Shown in pieces: positions 35,458-43,791 of a stretch of DNA of 64,000 nt. Position numbers and translations under genes: made by a program. Under the pieces are notes generated by a model that was not told the DNA's origin, made no database searches, and saw only the letters and a list, made by a program, of their open reading frames with translations. The stretch spans positions 62,001 through 126,000 of the forward strand of contig NZ_JAPVLU010000008.1 of the NCBI RefSeq assembly GCF_027158205.1. The letters are read 5' to 3'. This DNA is from Streptomyces sp. H39-S7 (GTDB lineage Bacteria > Actinomycetota > Actinomycetes > Streptomycetales > Streptomycetaceae). The stretch's first letter is position 1, and each line of letters starts with the position of its first letter.

Positions 35458-35637
35458 AAGGGTGGCGTCAATGCTCCGCGCTGGTCACAAATCGACAACG
35501 TAGGCGGTTCCGCGACGGCTCCGGGTCGGCCATCGGGCGCCCGCGCCGAAGAAATCTCCTGATCGGCGGCAACCTTCCCGGCGGCCGCGGCAACTGAAGA
35601 ACCGAACCCTCACTTCGCACCGAAGGAACGACATCAC

Positions 35638-36996
35638 GTGTCTGCCCCCTCGCACCGCCGCTCGCCGTCCCGACGCCTGATGGCACTCATCGGCGTCGCC
35701 TCCCTGGCGGCCGCCGGCCTCGCCGTCGTGCCCCTGACCATGGGCGCCGGCGCCGCCGCCGTCGACCTCGCGCACGCGGCCCTGCCCGCCAACGACGGCT
35801 GGGCCGCAAGCGGCTCGGGCACCACCGGCGGCCAGGCCGCCGACACCGCCCACACCTTCACCGTCTCCACCAGGGCCCAGCTGGCCAAGGCCCTCAAGGC
35901 CGGCCCCACCGGCGCGCCGCGGATCATCCAGGTCAAGGGCGTCATCGACGCCAACACCGACGACTCGGGCAAGGCCCTCGGCTGCGCGGACTACGCCGCC
36001 GGCACCGGCTACTCGCTCAGCGCCTACCTCAAGGCCTACGACCCGGCGACCTGGGGCCGCGGCAAGCTGCCCACCGGGACGCAGGAGAAGGCGCGGGACG
36101 CCGCGCAGGACCGGCAGGCCGCACGCGTGGTCCTGACCGTTCCCTCCCGCACCACGATCGTCGGCGTGCCCGGCTCGGGCGCGGCGATCGTCGGCGGCAG
36201 CCTCCAGGTGAAGAACGCGGACAACGTCATCATCCGCAACCTCAGCCTCACCGACACCCGTGACTGTTTCCCCCAGTGGGACCCGACCGACGGCTCGACC
36301 GGGAACTGGAACTCCCAGTACGACGCGGTCACGGTCCGCGGCTCCACGCACGTGTGGGCCGACCACAACACCTTCGGCGACGGCCCGCACTACGACCGGG
36401 CGAACCCGTCCTACTTCGGGCGCGAGTACCAGGTCCACGACGGCGCCCTGGACATCACCAACGCCTCCGACCTGGTCACCGTCGAGTACAACCGGTTCGC
36501 CAACCATGACAAGACCATGCTCATCGGGAGCAGCGACAAGGACACCAAGCTGCGGGTGACGCTCCACCACAACGTCTTCCAGGGCATCGTCCAGCGCGCC
36601 CCGCTCGCCAGGGTCGGCCAGATACACCTGTACGACAACTACTACGACACGGCGACGCTCAACAACTACACCCACAGCTACAGCATCAACTCCCGGGCCA
36701 AGGCCCAGATCGTCGCCCAGAACAACTACTGGGCCCTGTCCGGCGGCCGGAAGGCCTCGCAACTGCTCAGCGGGGACGGCACCGGCTCGGTGGCGGGCAG
36801 CGGCAACCTGGTCAACGGCACCGTGACCGACCTCGTCGCGGCGTACAACGGCGAGCACTCCTCCAAGAAGATCAAGACGTCCGTGAACTGGACACCCAAG
36901 CTGACGGCGGGCCTGGAGCCCGCCGCCGGGCTGCCCGCCGCACTCGCCAAGAAGGCCGGCGCGGGCATCCTGACCTCATCGGGAGGCACCTCCTGA
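35638..36996 (+). CDS. Secreted pectate lyase, PL1 family
   Basis: 452 residues starting at GTG with GAAGGA upstream. The signal peptide runs to about residue 40 (LTMGAGAAAVDLAHA). PL1 features: DTRDCFPQWDPTDGSTGNWN, the HVWADHNTFGDG motif (Ala where the paralogue at 10188-11513 has Ile), and QRAPLARVGQIHLYDNYY with the conserved arginines. It shares the DGWAASGSGTTGGQAAD opening with that paralogue, so one probably arose by duplication. It lies divergent to araB across two AraR-type operators, linking pectin cleavage to arabinose control. Confidence 0.93.
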   Translation: MSAPSHRRSPSRRLMALIGVASLAAAGLAVVPLTMGAGAAAVDLAHAALPANDGWAASGSGTTGGQAADTAHTFTVSTRAQLAKALKAGPTGAPRIIQVKGVIDANTDDSGKALGCADYAAGTGYSLSAYLKAYDPATWGRGKLPTGTQEKARDAAQDRQAARVVLTVPSRTTIVGVPGSGAAIVGGSLQVKNADNVIIRNLSLTDTRDCFPQWDPTDGSTGNWNSQYDAVTVRGSTHVWADHNTFGDGPHYDRANPSYFGREYQVHDGALDITNASDLVTVEYNRFANHDKTMLIGSSDKDTKLRVTLHHNVFQGIVQRAPLARVGQIHLYDNYYDTATLNNYTHSYSINSRAKAQIVAQNNYWALSGGRKASQLLSGDGTGSVAGSGNLVNGTVTDLVAAYNGEHSSKKIKTSVNWTPKLTAGLEPAAGLPAALAKKAGAGILTSSGGTS

Positions 36997-37007
36997 CACC
37001 GGAACGG

Positions 37008-37042
37008 CTGCCCGGAACCACCCTCGGACCGGTTGCGGGCAG
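37008..37042. terminator. Hairpin terminator after the PL1 gene
   Basis: Arms 37008-37019 and 37031-37042 pair over 12 bases with one mismatch, 11-base loop, directly after the lyase stop. Confidence 0.55.
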
Positions 37043-37070
37043 GGGGGTTGCTAAGCTGCCGCCTCCACAT

Positions 37071-37086
37071 ATGTGAACGCTCACAT
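37071..37086. promoter_or_regulatory. LacI-family operator ATGTGAACGCTCACAT
   Basis: The core TGTGAACGCTCACA is identical to that at 4635-4648 before the galactan importer. Here it lies four bases before the ribosome site of the ECF sigma gene. No convincing sigma70 promoter was found nearby, so the start site is unknown. Confidence 0.75.
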
Positions 37087-37103
37087 TTCCTGGAGAGGTC
37101 GCC

Positions 37104-37646
37104 TTGGACATGCTTCTCGAGGACGCATCCGCCGAGTTCCCCTCCGAGTTCCACGACTTCTTCGAGCGCCACTACGCCGAGCTCGGCCGCCTCGCCCATC
37201 TCCTGACGGGCGAGGCGGACGCGGCGGACGACCTCGCCGCGGACGCGCTGACCGCGATCTGGCACCGCTGGGACCGCGTGCGACGAGCCGACCACCCCCT
37301 CGCCTACGCCCGGGGCGTGGTGACGAACATGGCCCGCAACCGCATCCGCGGCGCGGTCCGTGAGCGCCGCCGCGTCGCGCTGTTCTGGACCCGGCACAGC
37401 GACCGGACGGACGACCCGGATGTCGCGGCCGTCGTGGACGTCCGCGTCGCGCTCGACCGGCTCCCCTTCCGCAAACGCGCGTGCGTCGTGCTGCGGCACG
37501 CCTTCGACCTCTCGGAGAAGGACACCGCGCTCGCCCTCGGAATATCGGTCGGTACGGTGAAGAGCCAGACGTCCAAAGCTCTCGCGGAACTCGAACGCAC
37601 ACTCAACGGACGGGCCACCGAAGAACTGGCGGGGAGGAGGAACTGA
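37104..37646 (+). CDS. ECF RNA polymerase sigma factor (SigE-like family)
   Basis: 180 residues. Region 2 is at FFERHYAELGRLAHLL through AIWHRWDRV, and region 4 at DRLPFRKRACVVLRHAFDLS with the helix-turn-helix DTALALGISVGTVKSQTSKAL. It would direct polymerase to a special promoter class. A TTG start at 37104 sits five bases after GGAGAGG; an ATG at 37110 is an alternative two codons later. The stop overlaps the next start by one base. A LacI-type operator lies directly upstream, and pectinolytic genes flank it, so a role in inducing cell-wall genes is plausible but unproven. Confidence 0.88.
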   Translation: MDMLLEDASAEFPSEFHDFFERHYAELGRLAHLLTGEADAADDLAADALTAIWHRWDRVRRADHPLAYARGVVTNMARNRIRGAVRERRRVALFWTRHSDRTDDPDVAAVVDVRVALDRLPFRKRACVVLRHAFDLSEKDTALALGISVGTVKSQTSKALAELERTLNGRATEELAGRRN

Positions 37647-38500
37647 TGGACGAAGTACGCAGTCAGCTGCGGCGGGCCGCCGCCGCCCATCAACCGGACC
37701 GGGCGCGCATGCTCGCCCGCGTCCAGCGCGGCATGTTCTCCTCCGCCGCCACCGACACCACTGCCCTCGATCCCGTCGGCTCCCGCACCGCCCGGCACCG
37801 CAACCGGATCGCCCTGTCCTGGCCGAAGGTCGCGCTCACCACACTCGCGACCGCCGCGACCCTGGCCGTGGGCGGCTTCGCCGTGGGTGCCGTGGTCCGG
37901 AGTCACGAACCGCGGCAGGGATCCGCCGTCGGCGGCCCCGAGACACCCCGGTCCCCCTCCCCCGCCGCCTCCTCGCCCCGCGCCGCCGGGCCCCGGCAGC
38001 CGGGCCCCAGCACGCCGCCGCCCACCGGGACCGGCCGACCCTCGGCACCGTCCACCGGCCCCGGATCCGGCCACCCGTCCGCAGCGCCGCCGAGCGGTCC
38101 GCGCACCGAGGACGGACCCCTGTGGGCGGACGGATCCGTCGACCCCCACAGCAACAGCTTCTGGGCCCAGAGCAACGTCACCCTCAAGACGCGCACGACC
38201 CTGACCGCGCTCAGCGTGGAACTCCGCATCGCCCAGACCGGCGGTGTCCACAACGCCGGTGCCTGGCGGACGCTGCCCGCCGACGACTTCGCCCTCTCCG
38301 TGCGGGCGGACGGCGACGTGCTCGTCTACCGCTGGACGCTGAAGGCGGGCAGAACCGTCCCCGCGGGACAGCACGTCTTCGCCGGCCAGTACGACCACAC
38401 CGCGGGCGGCCGGGACGCCAGGGCCGACAGCTATCGGGTGAACGCCGTCACGGCGGACGGGAAACCCGCGGTCTGGGGTCACTTCGCCCGCAGTTCCTGA
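37646..38500 (+). CDS. Single-pass membrane protein coupled to the ECF sigma factor
   Basis: 284 residues. A basic cytoplasmic N-terminus of about 55 residues is followed by one membrane helix (VALTTLATAATLAVGGFAVG), a Pro/Ser/Gly-rich linker of about 80 residues, and an extracytoplasmic domain of about 130 residues rich in beta-strands and tryptophan (SNSFWAQSNVTLKTRTTLTA). The topology fits a sensor or anti-sigma-like partner, but the N-terminus shows no zinc-binding ZAS motif (no HxxxCxxC). The outer domain could bind carbohydrate; that is inference. Translation is coupled to the sigma gene. I do not recognise a named family. Confidence 0.7.
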   Translation: MDEVRSQLRRAAAAHQPDRARMLARVQRGMFSSAATDTTALDPVGSRTARHRNRIALSWPKVALTTLATAATLAVGGFAVGAVVRSHEPRQGSAVGGPETPRSPSPAASSPRAAGPRQPGPSTPPPTGTGRPSAPSTGPGSGHPSAAPPSGPRTEDGPLWADGSVDPHSNSFWAQSNVTLKTRTTLTALSVELRIAQTGGVHNAGAWRTLPADDFALSVRADGDVLVYRWTLKAGRTVPAGQHVFAGQYDHTAGGRDARADSYRVNAVTADGKPAVWGHFARSS

Positions 38501-38560
38501 GCGACCGGGGCGGGCGGGGGACGGCGGGTCCGTGGGAGGCGCGGCAACCTATTCGCCCGC

Positions 38561-38596
38561 GGTGGTGACTGGTGGGTGCGACAACCAGTCACCACC
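38561..38596. promoter_or_regulatory. Hairpin in the leader of the PL1-CE8 gene
   Basis: Perfect 13-base arms (38561-38573 and 38584-38596) with a 10-base loop, 60 bases past the sigma partner's stop and 17 bases before the fusion gene's ATG. It could terminate the sigma operon, or act as an operator or leader structure for the lyase gene. Confidence 0.6.
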
Positions 38597-38613
38597 CCCA
38601 GGCAGATGAGGTC

Positions 38614-40674
38614 ATGGAAACCACTCAGCACAAGGCACGCCACCGCAGGCGCCGGCTCGGCCTGATGATCGGCCTCCCCGTCGCGCTGACCACCGCGGTC
38701 GGCGTGACGTACGGCGCGGCCTTCGGGGCGTTCGGCGCGGACGCACAGCAGAAAGCGGCCACCACCACCCCGGCATGGGCCCGCGCCACCGCGGACGGCT
38801 TCGCATCGGTCGACGCCCTGGGACAGAACGGCACGTACGGCGGCCGCGGCGGCGCGATCGTCACGGTGCGGACCCTCGCCGACCTGGAGAGGTACGCGAC
38901 CTCGACGGAGCCGTACGTCATCGTCGTGGCGGGGACGATCGCCATGACGCCCAAGGGCAGGGAGATCAAGGTCGCCTCCCACAAGACGATCGTGGGCTCG
39001 GGAACCGCGGGCCAGATAGTCGGTGGAGGGTTCTTCCTCGGCCAGGGCGTGCACAACGTGATCATCAGAAGCCTCACGATCCGTGACGCGTACACCGGCA
39101 CGTGGAACGACAAGGCGCACGACTGGGACGCCATCCAGATGGACGGTGCCCACCATGTGTGGATCGATCACAACGATCTGCGCAACATGGCCGACGGACT
39201 GATCGACAGCCGCAAGGACACCACGTATCTGACGGTGTCCTGGAACCGGTTGACGCACGACAACAAGGCCTTCGGTATCGGCTGGACCGACCACGCCACC
39301 GCCGACATCACGATCCACCACAACTGGTTCCACGAGACCCAGCAGCGCAATCCCTCCGTCGACAACGTCGCGCACGCGCACCTCTACAACAACTTCCTGC
39401 AGGACGACCCGGGCACGTCCATCACCGCGGCCTACGGCAACTACGCGCGCGGCAGGACGCGGATGGTGCTGGAGAACAGCTACTTCGAAGGCCTCGCCAA
39501 CCCGGTCACCAAGGACCGCACGGCCGCCCTCGTGCAGCGCGGCAACCTCTTCGCGCACACCACCGGCCGCAACGAGAGCGGCGGGACGGCCTTCGACCCC
39601 AAGGCGTACTACCGCTACACCCTCGACCCGGCCGCCACCGTCCCCACGCGGGTGAAATCCGGCGCCGGCCCCCGCTCCACCATCGGCACCGCGCCGGCCA
39701 CGCCTCCCCCGTCCCCGGCCACGACCGCCTTCACCGTCGCCAAGGACGGATCGGGCCGCTACCGCACGGTGCAGGCGGCCGTCGACGCCGCTCCGGCGAA
39801 CAGCACCTCGCGCGTCGTCATCCTCATCAAACCCGGCACCTACCGGGAGACGGTCAAGGTCCCGGCGAACAAGCCGCACCTCACCCTCAAGGGCACCGGA
39901 AGCAGCCGCAAGGACACCGTCATCGTCCAGAACCACGCCTCCGGCACTCCTGAACCGGGCGGATCGGGCACCTACGGTACGGCCGGCAGCGCCACCGTCG
40001 CCGTCGAGGCGGACGACTTCGAGGCCCGCGACCTCACCATTTCCAACGACTTCGACGAGAAGGCGCACCCCGGCGTCAGCGCCCAGGCGGTGGCGCTGCG
40101 CACCGCCGCCGACCGGGTCCTGCTCGACTCCGTGAGCATCACGGGCGACCAGGACACCCTGTTGCTGGACGCCGCAGGCAGGAAGCCGGGCCGGGTCTAC
40201 GTCACGGGATCCGACATCGTGGGCAATGTCGACTTCGTCTTCGGTGGGGCCACCGCCGTGATCGACCAATCGTCGCTCACTCTCAAGAAGCGGTGGGACG
40301 GCAGTTCGGGAGGCTGCGTCACGGCGCCCAGCACCGCCGCCGGCCGCAAAGGCTTCCTGATCACCCGCAGCACGGTCGACGGCGCTGTCACGCCCGGGGG
40401 CTTCTCCCTGGGCAGGCCCTGGCACGCGGGCGGCGACGCGTCCCTCGACCCGCAGACCACCGTGAGCCTCTCGACGCTCGGCCAGGCCGTCAGTACCTCC
40501 CCGTGGGCCGACATGGGCGGCTTCTCCTGGAGGAACGACCGCTTCGCGGAGTACCGGAACACCGGCCCCGGCGCTCGCCCCGCCGGCCGCAACCGCCCGC
40601 AGCTGACCGATGCACGGGCCGCCGGCCAGGAGGCCGACGACTGGCTGGGCGACTGGACGCCCGCCGCGTCCTGA
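38614..40674 (+). CDS. Secreted bifunctional pectate lyase (PL1) - pectinesterase (CE8)
   Basis: 686 residues. The signal peptide (KARHRRRRLGLMIGLPVALT) is followed by a PL1 domain (about 50-350) with HVWIDHNDL and the arginine in HETQQRNPSVDNV, a Pro-rich linker (TAPATPPPSPATTA), and a CE8 domain (about 375-680) with ITGDQDTLLLD, GNVDFVFGGATA and LGRPW. The esterase removes methyl groups and the lyase cuts the product, so the fusion puts two successive steps in one protein. The ATG at 38614 is chosen because its product begins with a normal basic signal peptide; a GTG at 38572 is possible but falls in the hairpin. Confidence 0.93.
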   Translation: METTQHKARHRRRRLGLMIGLPVALTTAVGVTYGAAFGAFGADAQQKAATTTPAWARATADGFASVDALGQNGTYGGRGGAIVTVRTLADLERYATSTEPYVIVVAGTIAMTPKGREIKVASHKTIVGSGTAGQIVGGGFFLGQGVHNVIIRSLTIRDAYTGTWNDKAHDWDAIQMDGAHHVWIDHNDLRNMADGLIDSRKDTTYLTVSWNRLTHDNKAFGIGWTDHATADITIHHNWFHETQQRNPSVDNVAHAHLYNNFLQDDPGTSITAAYGNYARGRTRMVLENSYFEGLANPVTKDRTAALVQRGNLFAHTTGRNESGGTAFDPKAYYRYTLDPAATVPTRVKSGAGPRSTIGTAPATPPPSPATTAFTVAKDGSGRYRTVQAAVDAAPANSTSRVVILIKPGTYRETVKVPANKPHLTLKGTGSSRKDTVIVQNHASGTPEPGGSGTYGTAGSATVAVEADDFEARDLTISNDFDEKAHPGVSAQAVALRTAADRVLLDSVSITGDQDTLLLDAAGRKPGRVYVTGSDIVGNVDFVFGGATAVIDQSSLTLKKRWDGSSGGCVTAPSTAAGRKGFLITRSTVDGAVTPGGFSLGRPWHAGGDASLDPQTTVSLSTLGQAVSTSPWADMGGFSWRNDRFAEYRNTGPGARPAGRNRPQLTDARAAGQEADDWLGDWTPAAS

Positions 40675-40682
40675 AGCGGATC

Positions 40683-40718
40683 CGCGGGGGCGCCGTCCGC
40701 GTGGCGGTCGCCCCCGCG
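40683..40718. terminator. Hairpin terminator after the PL1-CE8 gene
   Basis: Ten-base perfect arms (40683-40692 and 40709-40718), 16-base loop, 8 bases past the stop. The remaining 275 bases to the next gene carry an operator (40767-40780) and no gene. Confidence 0.65.
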
Positions 40719-40766
40719 ACGTCCTGCGATGCGAAACGGTGACCATCGGGCCCTTGACGCCCATTC

Positions 40767-40780
40767 TGTTAGCGTTAACA
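40767..40780. promoter_or_regulatory. AraR-type operator TGTTAGCGTTAACA
   Basis: Identical to the araB site at 35311-35324. A TTGACG element lies at 40754-40759, and a -10 element about 16 bases on would fall inside the operator (TAACAC at 40776), consistent with repression of the downstream importer. The 5' leader would be about 200 bases long. Confidence 0.8.
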
Positions 40781-40993
40781 CTCTTGTAACGCCAGGCCAG
40801 CGACATGGTCGGGCCGGGCACCGGCGGGCTTGCCAACAGCCACCGGGCCCCTGTCGGCCGAGCCCGATCCGTGCGCGACCCCTGCGCCTCATCGCACCCC
40901 GCCGGCCACGGGACTCGACCGATTCGAGGACACCGGGGTCGCGCGGAGACCGTATGCGGGTCTCGCCGGCCGCGGCAGATCACTGGAGGAAGT

Positions 40994-42091
40994 GTGCGGA
41001 AGATTTCGACGGGCGTCGCCCTGGTTGCGCTAACAATGGTGTTGGCCGCCTGCGGGCAGGCCGCCAACGGCGTTGGCCCCCATGCGAAACACCCTGATGA
41101 CAAGGGCGGTCTGGTGGGCATCGCGATGCCCACCAAGTCCTCGGAGCGCTGGATCAACGACGGCGCCAACATGGTCAAGCAGTTCCAGGCCAAGGGGTAC
41201 AAGACCGATCTCCAGTACGGCGACAACGTCGTGGAGAACCAGGTGTCCCAGATCGAGAACATGATCACCAAGGGCGCCCGGCTGCTGGTCATCGCCGCCG
41301 TCGACGGCTCGTCGCTCACCGATGTGCTGGAGAAGGCAGCCGACGCGGACATCCCGGTGATCTCCTACGACCGGCTCATCCTCGGTACCAAGAACGTCGA
41401 CTACTACGCCACGTTCGACAACTACAAGGTCGGCGTCCTCCAGGGCACCTACATCGCCGACAAGCTCGGCCTCAAGGACGGCAAGGGCCCGTTCAACGTC
41501 GAGCTGTTCGGCGGCTCGCCGGACGACAACAACTCGCCGTACTTCTTCCAGGGCGCGATGAGCGTGCTCAAGCCGTACATCGCCGACAAGAAGCTCGTCG
41601 TCCGCAGCGGCCAGTCCAACTTCAACCAGGTCGCCACCCTGCGCTGGGACGGCGGACTCGCGCAGTCCCGGATGGACAACCTGCTCAGCAAGTCCTACAC
41701 GACCGCCCGGGTCGACGCGGTGCTCTCCCCCTACGACGGCATCTCGATCGGCATCCTGTCGTCGCTCAAGGGCGTCGGCTACGGCGGTGCGGGCAAGGAA
41801 CTGCCCATCGTCACCGGCCAGGACGCCGAACTGGCGTCGGTGAAGTCCATCCTCGCCGGCGAGCAGACCCAGACCGTCTCCAAGGACACCCGCGCCCTCG
41901 CCAAGGTGGCCGTGCAGATGGGCGACGCGCTGCTCAGTGGCGGCAAGCCCCAGGTCAACGACACCAAGCAGTACAACAACGGCAAGAAGGTCGTTCCGGC
42001 CTTCCTGCTGCAGCCGATCAGTGTCGACAAGGACAACTACCGCAAGGTGCTGGTCGACACCGGGCAGCTCTCCGCCGGTCAGCTCAAGTAG
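40994..42091 (+). CDS. ChvE-type multiple-sugar-binding lipoprotein
   Basis: 365 residues with a lipoprotein signal ending VLAAC. The body is a type I binding fold of the ChvE/XylF group ([20 protein letters not shown], then [20 protein letters not shown] and [20 protein letters not shown]). ChvE homologues bind arabinose, xylose, glucose and galactose. The GTG at 40994 follows GGAGGA closely; a longer frame upstream lacks a signal peptide at its start. It is followed by the matching ATPase and permease. The AraR-type operator upstream marks it as arabinose-regulated. Confidence 0.9.
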   Translation: MRKISTGVALVALTMVLAACGQAANGVGPHAKHPDDKGGLVGIAMPTKSSERWINDGANMVKQFQAKGYKTDLQYGDNVVENQVSQIENMITKGARLLVIAAVDGSSLTDVLEKAADADIPVISYDRLILGTKNVDYYATFDNYKVGVLQGTYIADKLGLKDGKGPFNVELFGGSPDDNNSPYFFQGAMSVLKPYIADKKLVVRSGQSNFNQVATLRWDGGLAQSRMDNLLSKSYTTARVDAVLSPYDGISIGILSSLKGVGYGGAGKELPIVTGQDAELASVKSILAGEQTQTVSKDTRALAKVAVQMGDALLSGGKPQVNDTKQYNNGKKVVPAFLLQPISVDKDNYRKVLVDTGQLSAGQLK

Positions 42092-42240
42092 CCCACCGCG
42101 GGGCGCTGTTACCCGGCCTGTCCCGACCTGTCCCCGACCTGAGCGGCGGCCCATCGCCGGGCCCCGCAACCCCCTGGTGGGGGCGGCCCTCCACGACCAG
42201 GCCGACCGCCCCCACCACCCGACCCGAACGGATGCACATC

Positions 42241-43788
42241 ATGGCCGGACCCGTCCTGGAGATGCGTTCGATCAGCAAGTCCTTCCCCGGCGTCAAAGCG
42301 CTGTCCGACGTCAACCTGAGTGTGGCGCCCGGCGAAGTCCACGCCGTCTGCGGCGAGAACGGCGCCGGCAAGTCCACCCTGATGAAGGTGCTCAGCGGGG
42401 TCTACCCGCACGGCACGTACGAGGGCGACATCCTCTTCGAGGGCGCGCCGTGCGCGTTCAAGGACATCCGGGCGAGCGAGCAGCACGGCATCGTGATCAT
42501 CCACCAGGAGCTCGCCCTGGTGCCCTACCTCTCCATCGCCGAGAACATCTTCCTCGGCAACGAGCACGCCTCGCGCGGCATCATCAGCTGGCACCGCACC
42601 CTCACCCACGCGCAGAAGCTGCTCCAGCGGGTGGGCCTGCACGAGAACCCGCAGACCCGCGTCGCGGACATCGGGGTGGGCAAACAGCAGTTGGTGGAGA
42701 TCGCCAAGGCGCTCGCCAAGGAGGTCAAACTCCTGATCCTGGACGAGCCGACGGCCGCGCTGAACGACGAGGACAGCCGCAAACTGCTCGACCTCATCCT
42801 CGAACTCAAGGCGCAGGGGATCTCCTGCATCATGATCTCGCACAAGCTCAACGAGATCGCCCGCGTCGCCGACTCCGTCACCATCCTCCGGGACGGCCGG
42901 ACCATCGAGACCGTCGCCGTGGGCGCCGAGGGCATCTCCGAGGACCGCATCATCCGGGGCATGGTCGGCCGCGACCTCGACCACCGCTACCCCGAGCGCA
43001 CGCCCGACATCGGCGATGTCGCCTTCGCCATCGAGGACTGGACGGTCCTCCATCCGATCGACCACCAGCGCAAGGTCGTCGACGACGTCTCGGTCCATGT
43101 GCGGAGCGGCGAGATCGTCGGCGTCGCCGGCCTGATGGGCGCCGGCCGCACCGAGCTCGCGATGAGCGTCTTCGGCCGCTCCTACGGCCGGTACACCGGC
43201 GGCCGGGTGCTGCTGAACGGTACGGAGATCAGGACCCGTACGGTTCCGGAGGCGATCGGGCACGGCCTCGCGTACGTCACCGAGGACCGCAAGCAGCTCG
43301 GGCTCAACCTGACCGAGGACATCAGCCGCAACATCTCGCTGAGCGCACTCGGGAAGGTCTCCCGGCGCGGCTGGGTCAACGAGCACGAGGAGACGCGGGT
43401 CGCGGAGAAGTTCCGCGCCTCGATGAACATCAAGGCGCCGTCCGTCTTCGCGGAGACCGGCAAGCTCAGCGGCGGCAACCAGCAGAAGGTCGTCCTCAGC
43501 AAGTGGATCTTCTCTGAGCCCGACGTGCTGATCCTCGACGAACCCACCCGCGGCATCGACGTCGGCGCCAAGGCCGAGATCTACTCGGTGATCGCCGATC
43601 TGGCCGCCCAGGGCAAGGCGGTACTGGTCATCTCCTCGGAACTGCCCGAGCTGCTCGGCCTGTGCGACCGCATCTACACCATGGCCGAGGGCCGGCTCAC
43701 CGGCGAGGTGGACCGCACCGACGCCACCCAGGAATCACTCATGCGCCTCATGACCGTGAGCGCGGCAACCCAGAACGAGCAGGTGTGA
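42241..43788 (+). CDS. Multiple-sugar ABC transporter ATPase (GguA/MmsA-type)
   Basis: 515 residues with two nucleotide-binding domains. First: Walker [10 protein letters not shown] and [13 protein letters not shown] with [11 protein letters not shown]. Second: [24 protein letters not shown] and [19 protein letters not shown]. The insertion [20 protein letters not shown] between domains is typical of the GguA branch. The ATG at 42241 matches homologue starts; an ATG three codons earlier (42232) is possible. It powers import by the permease four bases downstream. Confidence 0.92.
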   Translation: MAGPVLEMRSISKSFPGVKALSDVNLSVAPGEVHAVCGENGAGKSTLMKVLSGVYPHGTYEGDILFEGAPCAFKDIRASEQHGIVIIHQELALVPYLSIAENIFLGNEHASRGIISWHRTLTHAQKLLQRVGLHENPQTRVADIGVGKQQLVEIAKALAKEVKLLILDEPTAALNDEDSRKLLDLILELKAQGISCIMISHKLNEIARVADSVTILRDGRTIETVAVGAEGISEDRIIRGMVGRDLDHRYPERTPDIGDVAFAIEDWTVLHPIDHQRKVVDDVSVHVRSGEIVGVAGLMGAGRTELAMSVFGRSYGRYTGGRVLLNGTEIRTRTVPEAIGHGLAYVTEDRKQLGLNLTEDISRNISLSALGKVSRRGWVNEHEETRVAEKFRASMNIKAPSVFAETGKLSGGNQQKVVLSKWIFSEPDVLILDEPTRGIDVGAKAEIYSVIADLAAQGKAVLVISSELPELLGLCDRIYTMAEGRLTGEVDRTDATQESLMRLMTVSAATQNEQV

Positions 43789-43791
43789 CGC

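Noticed and set aside
38479..41352. A 957-codon open frame on the minus strand
   Set aside because: Runs opposite the PL1-CE8 fusion and across the terminator and operator region; no domain, no ribosome site.
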